Source of the DNA: Sphingosinithalassobacter tenebrarum
Lineage (GTDB): Bacteria > Pseudomonadota > Alphaproteobacteria > Sphingomonadales > Sphingomonadaceae
Length of the DNA: 64,000 bases
Direction: 5' to 3'
NCBI RefSeq assembly: GCF_011057975.1
Contig: NZ_CP049109.1
Coordinates: forward strand, 1,147,001-1,211,000
The number at the start of each line of letters is the position of its first letter. Position 1 is the first letter of the stretch. Positions 15,978 through 24,758 of this stretch are shown one piece after another. Made by a program: the position numbers and the translations under genes. The notes beneath the pieces were generated by a model, which did not search any database, had not been told where the DNA came from, and was given only the letters and a program-made list of their open reading frames with translations.

Positions 15978-18513
15978 CGGGAAACAGCCTCGGCACCAGC
16001 GCGAAGACGAGGCCCTGGATCCCTGCAAAGCCGATGAACCGGCCGACGATGTCCATCGTCACGTTGGTCGGCGTGGTGAGCAGCCCGCGCGCCTCGCGAA
16101 AGGCGAGATAAGTGACCATGATCACCGCGACCACGACGACCTGTCCTTGCAGCGCCATGAGCATGAAGATGCTGGCTCCCTGACTGGTGGCGGTGGCGAC
16201 CAGCCCGGCGCCCTGCCAGCCGGTGATGTCCCACCAGAGCGCCAGCACCAGCGCGGCAGCGCCGAAAGCCTGCACCACCCAGGGGAAATTGCCCGGCTTG
16301 CGCCCAGCCTTTGCCGCCAGTGCCCTGCGCCCCGCCCAGCCGAGCAGCACCGCCAGCGCGCAGAGCGCCGCGATCCCGGCCGTCTGAAGCAGAGGCGGCG
16401 GCGCGACGGTCCAGAAATCGGTGTGGACGCCATAAAGGTAGAGATAGGCGAAGATCGCCATGAAGCCGATCATCCCGAACACTACCATCAGCACGTTGAG
16501 CGCCCACCAGCTATGGCTGTGCCGGCCGGTGATCGCGATCGGCAGCACGATGCCCGCGCCGACATCGACCTCTTTGCGGGCATGCGGCGGATCGGTTTCC
16601 CACAGCCAGCGCAGCACCGCGCCGAGTGCCAGCACCCCGGAAACCGCCGCGAAGCCATAGGCCTGCACCGTCAGCGCGAGGAAAAAGCCCGCAGTGAACA
16701 CCGCTGCCGCCAGCGGCCAGGGCGACGGGCCGGGCATGAGCTGGAGATATTGCGGCTCGGCCTTGATTGGCGAGGTGATCAGCGTCTCGCGCGTGCCGGT
16801 CGGTGCATTGGGCAGGAAATAGCGGCCCTCTTCGACATGTTCGCAGATGTCGGGATCGTCCCATAGCGGCTCGCGCGAGCGCACCAGCGGGATCGATCGC
16901 GTCGAATACATGCCCGTCGGCAGCCACTCGAGCGTGCCGCCGTGATAGACGTTACCGGCATCTTCGCCGCGGGCGATGAAGCGGAAATTGCGCAGGCAAT
17001 CGATCAGGAATAGCAGGATTCCCGCCGCCAGCACGAACGATCCGATCGTTGAAGTGAGGTTGAGCAGATCGAGCCCGCGCCCGGGCAGATAGGTGAATAC
17101 GCGGCGCGGCATGCCCATCAGCCCGGTAAGGTGCATCGGCAGGAAGGTGATGTGTAGCCCGGCGAACATCAGCCCGAACACCCATTTGCCCAGCCGGTCC
17201 GACAGCGGGCGGCTGCTCGTCATCGGCGTCCAGTAGTAAAAGGCGGCGAACATCGGGAACACCATCCCGCCCATCAGCACGTAATGAAGGTGGGCGACGA
17301 CGAAATAGGTGTCATGCGCCTGCCAGTCGAACGGCACCATGCCGAGCATCACGCCGGTGATGCCGCCCATGGTGAAGATCACGACCGATCCGACGACGAA
17401 CAATGCAGGCGCGTTCCACCGGATTTTCCCGCTGGCTAGCGTCGCGATCCAGCAGAAGACCTGAATGCCCGCTGGCAGGCTCACCGCCATGCTCGCTGCC
17501 GAGAAATAGCCCGCCGACACGCGCGGAATGCCGGTCGCGAACATGTGATGCGCCCAGACGCCGAAGCTGATGAAGCCGGTCGCCACGAGCGCCAGCACAT
17601 TGAGCCGATAACCGATCAGCGGCGTCTGCGCGACGGCGGCGACCATCATCGACATCAGCCCGGCGGCGGGGATGAAGATGATGTAGACCTCCGGGTGTCC
17701 GAAGAACCAGAAGAGATGCTGCCAGAGCAGCGGATCGCCGCCGCGCAGCGCATCGAAGAACGGCCAGTTGAACGCGCGCTCGATCTCGAGCAGCAGCGTA
17801 CACAGGATCACGGCGGGAAAGGCGACGACGATCATCACCGCGAAGACCAGCATGGCCCAGGCGAACATCGGCATCTTGTCGAGCGTCATCCCGGGAGCGC
17901 GCGTGCGCAGCACGCCGACGATGATCTCCACCGCCCCGGCGATCGCCGAGATTTCGATGAAGCCGATGCCAAGCAGCCAGAAATCGGCGTTGATGCCCGG
18001 CGAATAGGTGGTCGAAGTGAGCGGCGGATACATGAACCAGCCGCCGCTGGGGGCCAGCCCGACGAACAGCGAGGCGAAAAAGCACAGGCCGCCGACGAAA
18101 TAGGCCCAGAAGGCGTAGGCCGAAAGTCGCGGGAAAGGGAGGTCGCGCGCCGCCAGCATCTGCGGAAGGAGCATGACGCCCAGCGCCTCCACCGCAGGCA
18201 CGGCGAACAGGAACATCATCACCGTGCCGTGCATGGTGAAGAACTGGTTGTACGTTTCCATGCCGAGGAATTCCTGCATCGGCGCGGCGAGCTGGACGCG
18301 CATGCCGAGCGCGAGCACGCCGGCGAGCAGGAAGAACAGGAACGCCGTCGCGACATACCAGAAGCCGACATAATTGTTGTTGACCGCCGTAATCAGCGAA
18401 AAGCCACGCGGTGCATCCCAGATGCGGTTGAGCTCGTCGATTTCGCCGTCGGGTCGCGGCTCCTTCGTCGGAAACCGTGCGTACAGTTCGGGATCGAAGC
18501 CGGTTTCGCTCAC
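15970..18513 (-). CDS. ctaD: caa3-type cytochrome c oxidase, fused subunits I and III
   Basis: 847 residues. The first ~560 are subunit I: heme a ligand in MHGTVMMF (H95), CuB ligand with the cross-linked tyrosine in GHPEVY (H273, E275, Y277; the glutamate marks an A1-type proton channel), CuB pair in WAHHMF (H322, H323), and heme a3/a ligands in VAHLHYV (H408, H410). From about 590 the chain continues as a subunit-III-like domain (LMPGPSPWPLAAAVFTAGFF, HSHSWWALNVLMVVFG, LALWWDITGWQGAG). Such I/III fusion is known from Thermus-type caa3 oxidases. It reduces O2 to water at the inner membrane while pumping protons. Overlaps coxB by 4 nt. Confidence 0.93.
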   Translation of the reverse strand: MSETGFDPELYARFPTKEPRPDGEIDELNRIWDAPRGFSLITAVNNNYVGFWYVATAFLFFLLAGVLALGMRVQLAAPMQEFLGMETYNQFFTMHGTVMMFLFAVPAVEALGVMLLPQMLAARDLPFPRLSAYAFWAYFVGGLCFFASLFVGLAPSGGWFMYPPLTSTTYSPGINADFWLLGIGFIEISAIAGAVEIIVGVLRTRAPGMTLDKMPMFAWAMLVFAVMIVVAFPAVILCTLLLEIERAFNWPFFDALRGGDPLLWQHLFWFFGHPEVYIIFIPAAGLMSMMVAAVAQTPLIGYRLNVLALVATGFISFGVWAHHMFATGIPRVSAGYFSAASMAVSLPAGIQVFCWIATLASGKIRWNAPALFVVGSVVIFTMGGITGVMLGMVPFDWQAHDTYFVVAHLHYVLMGGMVFPMFAAFYYWTPMTSSRPLSDRLGKWVFGLMFAGLHITFLPMHLTGLMGMPRRVFTYLPGRGLDLLNLTSTIGSFVLAAGILLFLIDCLRNFRFIARGEDAGNVYHGGTLEWLPTGMYSTRSIPLVRSREPLWDDPDICEHVEEGRYFLPNAPTGTRETLITSPIKAEPQYLQLMPGPSPWPLAAAVFTAGFFLALTVQAYGFAAVSGVLALGAVLRWLWETDPPHARKEVDVGAGIVLPIAITGRHSHSWWALNVLMVVFGMIGFMAIFAYLYLYGVHTDFWTVAPPPLLQTAGIAALCALAVLLGWAGRRALAAKAGRKPGNFPWVVQAFGAAALVLALWWDITGWQGAGLVATATSQGASIFMLMALQGQVVVVAVIMVTYLAFREARGLLTTPTNVTMDIVGRFIGFAGIQGLVFALVPRLFPGG

Positions 18514-19469
18514 CGCTGTGTTTCCAGCCAGATCGCGATCGCTTCGATCTCCTCGGCGGAGAGCATGTCGTAACGCGGCATGCGATTACCCGGTTTGATC
18601 GATTGGCTGTCGCCGATCCAGCCCATCATCGTGCCGCGATGGTTGGGCAATATGCCCGCGCCCAGCGTCGCGCGGCTGCCGACATGGGTGAGGTCGGGGC
18701 CCGCCAGTCCGTTGGCCTGCGTTCCGGCGACGCGGTGGCAGCCGGCGCAGCCTTCATCCATGAACAGCGCGCGCCCGCGCGCCGCCGCTCCGGCCGGGGG
18801 TGAGGAGGCGGCCTGCAGCCGCGCGCGGCGGGCGGCTACCCATTGGTTCCACGCCTCGGGCTCGTGGGCGATGACCACGAAGCCCATCAGCGCATGCGGT
18901 CCGCCGCAATATTCGGCGCAGACGCCGCCGAACTGACCCGGCCGATCGGCCTGGATGCGCAGCAAATTGGTGCGACCGGGGATCATGTCCATTTTGCCCG
19001 ACAGATTGGGCACCCAGAAATTGTGGATGACATCGGCCGATTCGAGTTCGAGCACCACCGGATGGCCGACGGGGATGTGGATCTCGTTCGCGTCGAGCAT
19101 CTCGGTGTTGCCGGCGGGATCGAGATAGGCGACGCGAAACCACCACATCTCGCCGGTGACGCGAACGCGCATTTCCTCGCCGCTGATCGGCCTGGTCAGA
19201 CTGGCGGTGAGCAGCAATCCCCAGACGAGCAGCGCGACCAGCACCACCGCCGGAAAGGCAATGCCGCCGATCCAGACGGCGTGCTCGCCACCCAGCTTCG
19301 CGCGCAGCCCGGGCGAGCCCTTGACTGCGATCCACAGTGCGACGACCACGACGCCGCTGACGAACACGCCGAGCCCGAACAACACCCAGGCGAGCAGCGT
19401 CACGCTGTCGGCATAGGGGCCTGCCGGATCGAGTACCGGCGGCGGCCATCCCCACACGGCGTCAATCAT
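18510..19469 (-). CDS. ctaC: Cytochrome c oxidase subunit II fused to cytochrome c
   Basis: 319 residues from ATG 19469, overlapping the preceding cytochrome gene by 8 nt. Two transmembrane helices (18-50, 66-90), then the CuA domain with H149 (VIHNFWVP), C184, E186, C188, H192 and M195 in CAEYCGGPHALM. A C-terminal cytochrome c domain carries CAGCH at 241-245 and an axial methionine in GNRMPRYDML. The II-plus-cytochrome-c fusion defines caa3 oxidases, letting the enzyme accept electrons through its own tethered heme c. Confidence 0.93.
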   Translation of the reverse strand: MIDAVWGWPPPVLDPAGPYADSVTLLAWVLFGLGVFVSGVVVVALWIAVKGSPGLRAKLGGEHAVWIGGIAFPAVVLVALLVWGLLLTASLTRPISGEEMRVRVTGEMWWFRVAYLDPAGNTEMLDANEIHIPVGHPVVLELESADVIHNFWVPNLSGKMDMIPGRTNLLRIQADRPGQFGGVCAEYCGGPHALMGFVVIAHEPEAWNQWVAARRARLQAASSPPAGAAARGRALFMDEGCAGCHRVAGTQANGLAGPDLTHVGSRATLGAGILPNHRGTMMGWIGDSQSIKPGNRMPRYDMLSAEEIEAIAIWLETQR

Positions 19470-19812
19470 CGTCCTGCCCGTAGAGATAAGTGGCGACCGC
19501 GCGCGCATCGGCTTCGCTGATCGGCATGGCAGGCATTGTCGAATCGGGGCGAACCGAGCGCGGATCGCGCACGAAGGTGGCGAGTGTGGCGATGCTGGCG
19601 GGGCGCGACCCGGCGATGAAACCGATATCGTCGTAATTCATAAGAGATGGCCCCAGCTTCCCGCGCGGCCATGCAACGCCCGGAATTTCGTGGCATGCGC
19701 CGCATCCGGCCTGTGCGATCACTTGCTTGCCTCGCGCCATGGTGGATTGGTCGCCGATATGCCGGCTTTGCGGGGGTGGTTTGCACGCAGCGAGCGCGGC
19801 GAGCACAGTCAT
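19462..19812 (-). CDS. Small monohaem cytochrome c lipoprotein
   Basis: About 116 residues from ATG 19812: a short hydrophobic leader MTVLAALAAC with a possible lipobox, then QAGCGACHEIPGV (CGACH haem site), a GKLGPSLMNYDDIGF region and an axial methionine in STMPAMPISEADARAVA. A TTG further upstream in frame would lengthen the weak signal. It is the first gene of the caa3 operon and probably delivers electrons to the oxidase in the periplasm. The start is uncertain because the signal is unusually short. Confidence 0.75.
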   Translation of the reverse strand: MTVLAALAACKPPPQSRHIGDQSTMARGKQVIAQAGCGACHEIPGVAWPRGKLGPSLMNYDDIGFIAGSRPASIATLATFVRDPRSVRPDSTMPAMPISEADARAVATYLYGQDDD

Positions 19813-19911
19813 TGCCGGTCCGACCAGGCATCGGTGATGCAAATCCCGCCTCCCGTTCGCGCGCCCATCCCGATGGGAACCAGTGCGCGCGCGCAATGTT
19901 CCCGTGAGGCA

Positions 19912-20619
19912 ATGAAAGCGCGCGCACCCGACATCCCCAAGCCGATCGGTATCGCAGCTCTGGTGGCGCTGCTCGCCGGATGCAGTCCCGAACCGGTGGA
20001 AAGTCCCTTTTCGCGAAGCGGCGAAATGATCGCGCTGTCGGGGGGCGATGCCGGCGCGGGCGGCGCCTGTTTCACCTGTCACGGACGCGAGGGAGAAGGC
20101 GACGGCAATCTCGTGCCACGGCTCGCCGGGCTCGACTCCGGATATCTGGCGCGTCAACTCGAGCTGTTCGCCACCGGCCAGCGGCACGACCCGCAAATGT
20201 ACGCGATTGCCAAAAGGCTGAGCGGTGAGGACCGCTTACGGGCGGCGCGATACTATGCCGCGCTGCCTTGGCCGTCCGAGGGCGGCGAGGCCGTCGCCGC
20301 GAGGGCAAGCTGCGGGCCCACCTCGGCGAGGTTGCTCTATTTCGAAGGCGATGCGAGCCGCGGCTTGGTCGCCTGCGCGGCCTGTCACGGCGAGGACGGC
20401 GCCGGGCGCGGCCCCGGCAATCCGCCGCTGGCGGGACAGCCCGCGCCCTATATTGCCGAACAGTTGCGCAAGTGGCGGTCGGGCGAACGTTATGGCGATC
20501 CCGGTCATGTGATGCACGATGTCGCGCTGGAGCTCAGCGCGCGCGAGGTGCGGGATCTTGCTGCACTTGCTCCGGCTCCGGCGTCTCGTAATCTGGAATC
20601 TCCGGCAATATGCCCCTGA
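19912..20619 (+). CDS. Dihaem c-type cytochrome lipoprotein
   Basis: 235 residues from ATG 19912, which is followed by a lipoprotein signal (KPIGIAALVALLAGC). Two haem sites, CFTCH and CAACH, lie in two repeated cytochrome c4/c553-like domains (LVPRLAGLDSGYLARQLELF and NPPLAGQPAPYIAEQLRKW). It is divergent from the caa3 operon with 99 bp between starts, and its last 86 nt overlap the convergent cytochrome b561 gene. A periplasmic electron carrier between cytochrome b561 or dehydrogenases and the oxidase is likely. Confidence 0.85.
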   Translation: MKARAPDIPKPIGIAALVALLAGCSPEPVESPFSRSGEMIALSGGDAGAGGACFTCHGREGEGDGNLVPRLAGLDSGYLARQLELFATGQRHDPQMYAIAKRLSGEDRLRAARYYAALPWPSEGGEAVAARASCGPTSARLLYFEGDASRGLVACAACHGEDGAGRGPGNPPLAGQPAPYIAEQLRKWRSGERYGDPGHVMHDVALELSAREVRDLAALAPAPASRNLESPAICP

Positions 20620-21187
20620 CCACGTCGTCGCGTGCGAAGAAGTGATGATTGAGCGCTGCGCCCACATGCAGCGGAATGAGCAACGCAAGGCCCACCACGC
20701 CGGCAAGATGCAGCCGCCGCGCCAGATCGAGCACTTCGCGCTGCCATGCCGGTGACAGGTCGTAAAAGGGCATGGCGGGCAGGGGGATGATGCCCGCCAG
20801 GCTGAGCGGTTCGGCGGGTTGGATCGCCGACCACATGCACCAGCCGCTGAGGGGCAGCAGCGCGAACAGGCCGTAAAAGGCAAGCTGTGTCCATTCCGCT
20901 GCCGAGCGTTGCCACGCAGGCGACTGCGCGTCATTGGTCGGATCCATCACGAGCAGCCGCCAAAGCCCGCGCAGGATCGCCATCGCCAGAATCAGAAAGC
21001 CGATTTCGCTGTGCTGCGCATAGGCGGCGAGCTTGTCGCCGCCCACCGGCAGGCGGCTCATCCGCCAACCGCTGTAGAGCTGATAGAGCGCCAGCCCCGC
21101 CATGATCCAGTGGAACCACACCCCGACGGGGCTGTATTTGCCGGTACGCGTATAGCTTTCGGCCCAGTCGCGGATCGCTCCGAGCAT
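20534..21187 (-). CDS. Cytochrome b561-type membrane protein
   Basis: 217 residues from ATG 21187, overlapping the CtaG stop by one base (TGATG). Four transmembrane helices with histidines placed as in bacterial cytochrome b561: YSPVGVWFHWIMAGLALYQL near the N-terminus, AQHSEIGFLILAMAILRGLW, and LHLAGVVGLALLIPLHVGAA plus NHHFF near the end. This family moves electrons from quinol or a soluble donor across or along the inner membrane. Its 3' end overlaps the dihaem cytochrome gene on the other strand. Confidence 0.85.
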   Translation of the reverse strand: MLGAIRDWAESYTRTGKYSPVGVWFHWIMAGLALYQLYSGWRMSRLPVGGDKLAAYAQHSEIGFLILAMAILRGLWRLLVMDPTNDAQSPAWQRSAAEWTQLAFYGLFALLPLSGWCMWSAIQPAEPLSLAGIIPLPAMPFYDLSPAWQREVLDLARRLHLAGVVGLALLIPLHVGAALNHHFFARDDVVRGILPEIPDYETPEPEQVQQDPAPRAR

Positions 21188-21912
21188 CAGGCGAGCGCGC
21201 GCGGGCGCAGTGCGCCGTAGAGCACTACCATAGCCGCGAGCAGATAGACTGCCGACGCCGGCGCCCACATGATGATGCCCGCAATCTGCTGATCCTCCAG
21301 CGGCGCCAGGCCCCAGGCCTGAGTCGTCAGCCAGTGCGGCGCGTAGAGCGCGCTGCCGGCGAAGACGATCAGCGCGCCGAGCACGCCCATTGCCACCGTC
21401 GTCGCCAGCAGCGCCACGACCGAGGCAGCAGCGGGCGCGCGGACAACTTTCGCCCACCACAATGCGGCGGTGCCGGTGATGCTGATCTGCATCGCCCAGA
21501 AGACCATGTCGGAAGACAGGGCAGCGGCATAGAGCGGCGGCGCATGCCACAGCCAGAAAGTGAGCGCATGCACGGCGGTCCAGATCGTCAGCGATCCGGG
21601 GAGGGCGCGTCGCTGCAAGGCAAGCGCGGCAGTGACCAGCGGGGCGAGCAGCGCGGCGAGGATCAGATCATGGACGATGCGCACGGTGAACAGTGCCGAC
21701 CCCATCGCGCAGAACGGACTGACGAACAGGAACAGCGTGACGCCCAGCGCACCCCAGGCCGCGCGCGAATCGCCGCCGCGCGACCAGTGCCGCCAGGCAA
21801 GCGCGGCGAGCAGCAGCGCGACGAGCAGCACCGGATCGAAATTCCAGCGCAGCCAGCCCTCGGGCGTGGGGCCGATGCCGCAATAGGGCGTCCAGATTCG
21901 CTCGGTCATCAT
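21187..21912 (-). CDS. ctaG: Cytochrome c oxidase assembly factor CtaG (caa3 type)
   Basis: About 241 residues from ATG 21912 (MTERIWTPYCGIGPTPEG). Seven hydrophobic helices; family features are MGSALFTVRIVHDLILAALL, AVHALTFWLWHAPPLYAAAL and QQIAGIIMWAPASAVYLLAA. CtaG of this family is needed for CuB insertion or assembly of caa3 oxidases. Cotranscribed with cytochrome b561 (1-nt overlap), on the same strand as the oxidase genes but separated from them by the opposing dihaem cytochrome gene. Confidence 0.88.
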   Translation of the reverse strand: MMTERIWTPYCGIGPTPEGWLRWNFDPVLLVALLLAALAWRHWSRGGDSRAAWGALGVTLFLFVSPFCAMGSALFTVRIVHDLILAALLAPLVTAALALQRRALPGSLTIWTAVHALTFWLWHAPPLYAAALSSDMVFWAMQISITGTAALWWAKVVRAPAAASVVALLATTVAMGVLGALIVFAGSALYAPHWLTTQAWGLAPLEDQQIAGIIMWAPASAVYLLAAMVVLYGALRPRALA

Positions 21913-21989
21913 GCTCCCCGTTCCGGCCCTCATACGGCCGGTTCGCTACCAACGCGTCGGGCCTCGGCTAGTTGCCCAACGCTGGGCGA

Positions 21990-22733
21990 TCACGCACCGA
22001 GATAAGCTGAGCCTAGCAGGAGCAGCACAAACCCCAACGCAAAGGCAGGGCTGGAGAGCCGGCGGGGCGCTTCGGGCGCGTCCGCCTCGGGCACCAGTTC
22101 CTCGATGGTGGCGACCAGCAACAGTCCCGCCAGAAGGGCCAGAATGAAGCCGATCACGGGATCGGGCGCTTCGCGCAGCGCCACGAAGCCGAGTACAGCC
22201 ATCAGCGGCGCGGCTGCCGGAAGCGCCAGCAGCGCGATCCGGCGCGGGCGTTTCTCGAGGCCTCCAGCGCGCAGCGAACTGGCGACGGCAAAGCCGCCCG
22301 GCATGTTGGCCAGCAGTTGCGACAGCGCGAGCAGGAAGCCCAGTCCCGCCGAAATCGTACTGCCGCTGCCGGTGAACAGACCGTCGGTGCAAAGATCGAT
22401 CAGCACGACGCTATAGGCGCCCCATGCGCCGCCCGCCCCGGTGCGCGCATCCATCCATCGCTCGAGCTTGCCGGTCATGCGCGCCAGCAGCAGCGACAGG
22501 CCGCTGCCGATCATCACCGCCGCCGCGATGATCCATTCGCCGGTCCGTTCCTGCGCGCGGGGGATCAGGTCGATCGCGACCAGCGCCATCGCGAACCCGG
22601 CGGCGGCATGCAGCATCGCGCCCCGCATCGCGCGCGAAGGCGGCTTCCATTCGGCGAGCAAGATGCCCGACAGCGTACCCGCTGCGGGCAGCAGCGCCAT
22701 CAGGGCGACGGTCAACACCTGCGCAAGCATCAT
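21990..22733 (-). CDS. ZIP-family metal transporter
   Basis: 247 residues from ATG 22733 (a second ATG follows directly). Eight hydrophobic segments; the ZIP pattern appears as MLHAAAGFAMALVAIDLIPR (TM2), and IDLCTDGLFTGSGSTIS with SQLLANMPGGFAVASSLR (TM4-TM5, where ZIP metal ligands lie). The canonical HxxHE of TM5 is replaced here by ANMPGG, so substrate and mechanism may be unusual. It likely moves a divalent metal into the cytoplasm, but direction is inferred from the family only. Confidence 0.72.
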   Translation of the reverse strand: MMLAQVLTVALMALLPAAGTLSGILLAEWKPPSRAMRGAMLHAAAGFAMALVAIDLIPRAQERTGEWIIAAAVMIGSGLSLLLARMTGKLERWMDARTGAGGAWGAYSVVLIDLCTDGLFTGSGSTISAGLGFLLALSQLLANMPGGFAVASSLRAGGLEKRPRRIALLALPAAAPLMAVLGFVALREAPDPVIGFILALLAGLLLVATIEELVPEADAPEAPRRLSSPAFALGFVLLLLGSAYLGA

Positions 22734-22962
22734 GTTTCCAACCCGGCGCGCGGCGATTGGGTCCGTCCGGACGCGCGGCGGGCGACAAAGCCGCGCCGGC
22801 ATCGGCCGGGCCTTGGCGGCCCGCGACGCCCGAGCGGATAAAGCAGGGCTTCCGGTTGGCCGGGATCGGTCCGACGACGTGGAACCATATGCAAGGCACG
22901 TGCTTTCGTGGAGAAAGCGTCGCACGTCTTGCTGCGGCGGAACCCTCGTTTCGGGATGTCAC

Positions 22963-23400
22963 ATGCCAGCAAACCGCTTTTCGTTCGCGCGGACACAGCC
23001 GCCCCATCCGGTGCATGCCGCGCTCCTCGCGGGTAGCCTGTCGCTGTTCCTCGGCGCGCTGCTCAGCGACTGGGCCTATGCCGCCACCTATCAGATTCAA
23101 TGGACCAATTTCGCTGCCTGGCTGATCGCGGGCGCGCTGGTCTTCAGCGGGGTCGCCATGCTGTTCGCGATCTGGGACGTGATCCGTAGCGCCGGGCGCG
23201 GCCTGCTGTACCTGCTGCTGCTCGTCGCGACCTTTCTGCTCGGGCTCGTCAATGCGTTGGTCCATGCCAAGGATGCCTGGGCAGCGATGCCTGCCGCGCT
23301 GATCCTGTCGGTTGTCGTCGCGGTGATCGCGTTCGCGGCGACTTGGATCGGCTTTGCCGCGCTGCGCCCCGCCGTATCCAGCGAAGGAGACCGCGCATGA
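22963..23400 (+). CDS. DUF2231-like four-helix membrane protein
   Basis: 145 residues from ATG 22963. Four transmembrane helices (HAALLAGSLSLFLGALLSDW, FAAWLIAGALVFSGVAMLF, LYLLLLVATFLLGLVNALVH, ALILSVVVAVIAFAATW), with HPVH before the first helix and VHAKDAW after the third, as in DUF2231 proteins. Often linked to haem or PQQ dehydrogenase genes. Its stop overlaps the next start by 4 nt (ATGA), so it is translationally coupled to the PQQ-type dehydrogenase and may anchor it or take its electrons. Confidence 0.75.
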   Translation: MPANRFSFARTQPPHPVHAALLAGSLSLFLGALLSDWAYAATYQIQWTNFAAWLIAGALVFSGVAMLFAIWDVIRSAGRGLLYLLLLVATFLLGLVNALVHAKDAWAAMPAALILSVVVAVIAFAATWIGFAALRPAVSSEGDRA

Positions 23401-24758
23401 ACCGGATGATGTATCGCGGGCTGATCCTCGCCGCCTCCGCCGTCTCGCTTTCGCTGGCCGGATGTTCGGGCGACCCCGAGCCTCCCGAATATGGACAGGC
23501 GCCCCAGCTGCCCGAACAGCAGCGCGGACTCCTGCCCAATATGAAGATCGCGAAGCCCGCAGAATGGGGCGATCACGCGCCGCAGGTGCCTGAGGGCTAT
23601 ACCATCCGCGCGATCGCGACGGATCTGAAGATACCGCGCCAGACGCTGGTTCTGCCCAACGGCGACATCCTCGTCGCCGAGGGCAAGGGCGGGCATGCAC
23701 CGAAACTCACGCCCAAGGACGTCATCGCCTCTTATATCAAGAGCAAGGGCACCAGCCCGGTCGAAAGCGGGGACCGGCTGACGCTGCTGCGCGACGCCGA
23801 CGGCGACGGCGTGTACGAGGGCCGCAGCGTCTTCGCCGAAAATCTCGATGCGCCCTATGGGCTCGCCTATGCGGACGGCCAGATCTATGTCGCCAATCAG
23901 GGCGAACTGGTCCGCTTCACCTATCGCGACGGGCAGACCAGGGCCGATGCGCCGCCGGTCCGCGTCACGCGGCTTCCCGAGCGGATCAACCACCACTGGA
24001 CCAAGTCGCTGGCGATCAGCCCCGACGGCCGGTATCTCTATGTCGGCATCGGATCGAACAGCAATGTCGGCGAACGCGGCCTCGATGTGGAGGTCGACCG
24101 GGCAATGGTGTGGGAGATCGATGCCGAAACCGGAATGCACCGCGCCTTCGCCACCGGCATCCGCAATCCCACGGCGATGGCGTTCCGCCCCGGCAGCGAC
24201 CAGTTGTGGACCGTCGCCAACGAACGTGACGAACTCGGCGCCAATCTCGTGCCCGACTATCTCACTTCGGTTCGCGACGGCGCATTTTACGGCTGGCCCT
24301 ACAGCTATTGGGGGCAGAACGTCGATCCGCGCGTGCGCCCGCAGGATCCAGAAAAAGTGGCCTCGGCGACCCGGCCCGATTATGCGCTGGGCTCGCATGT
24401 CGCGGCGCTGGGGCTTGCCTTTTCCGGTCCGGTGATGGGTCCGCGCTTCGCCGAAGGCGCTTTCGTCGGCGAGCACGGAAGCTGGAACCGCAGCGAGCCG
24501 ATCGGATATAAGGTAGTGTTCGTGCCGTTCCGCAACGGCCAGCCCGCCGGTGCTCCGGTCAATGTGGTTACGGGGTTCCACGGCGAGGATGGGAAGACGC
24601 GCGGGCGACCCGTCGGCGTCACTGTCGACCCGGCCGGTGCGCTCATCATCTGCGACGATCTGTCCAACACCGTCTGGCGCATGACGCCCGATCGCCCGGC
24701 GCAGATACCGCCAGTGGAGGCTGGCGACCGCGCTCCCGCGGCGCAGCAAGCGCCCTAG
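23397..24758 (+). CDS. PQQ-type sugar dehydrogenase-like lipoprotein (sorbosone dehydrogenase family)
   Basis: 453 residues. Lipoprotein signal MNRMMYRGLILAASAVSLSLAGC. The body is a six-bladed propeller of the soluble glucose/sorbosone dehydrogenase type: INHHWTKSLAISPDGRYLYV, GIRNPTAMAFRPGSDQLWTV, DGAFYGWPYSYWG, FVGEHGSWNRSEPIGYKV and RPVGVTVDPAGALIICDD. Enzymes of this group oxidise sugars or aldoses with PQQ at the periplasmic face; no PQQ synthesis gene is in the window. ATGA overlap with the DUF2231 gene. Electron delivery to the neighbouring cytochromes c and caa3 oxidase is a reasonable inference. Confidence 0.82.
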   Translation: MNRMMYRGLILAASAVSLSLAGCSGDPEPPEYGQAPQLPEQQRGLLPNMKIAKPAEWGDHAPQVPEGYTIRAIATDLKIPRQTLVLPNGDILVAEGKGGHAPKLTPKDVIASYIKSKGTSPVESGDRLTLLRDADGDGVYEGRSVFAENLDAPYGLAYADGQIYVANQGELVRFTYRDGQTRADAPPVRVTRLPERINHHWTKSLAISPDGRYLYVGIGSNSNVGERGLDVEVDRAMVWEIDAETGMHRAFATGIRNPTAMAFRPGSDQLWTVANERDELGANLVPDYLTSVRDGAFYGWPYSYWGQNVDPRVRPQDPEKVASATRPDYALGSHVAALGLAFSGPVMGPRFAEGAFVGEHGSWNRSEPIGYKVVFVPFRNGQPAGAPVNVVTGFHGEDGKTRGRPVGVTVDPAGALIICDDLSNTVWRMTPDRPAQIPPVEAGDRAPAAQQAP

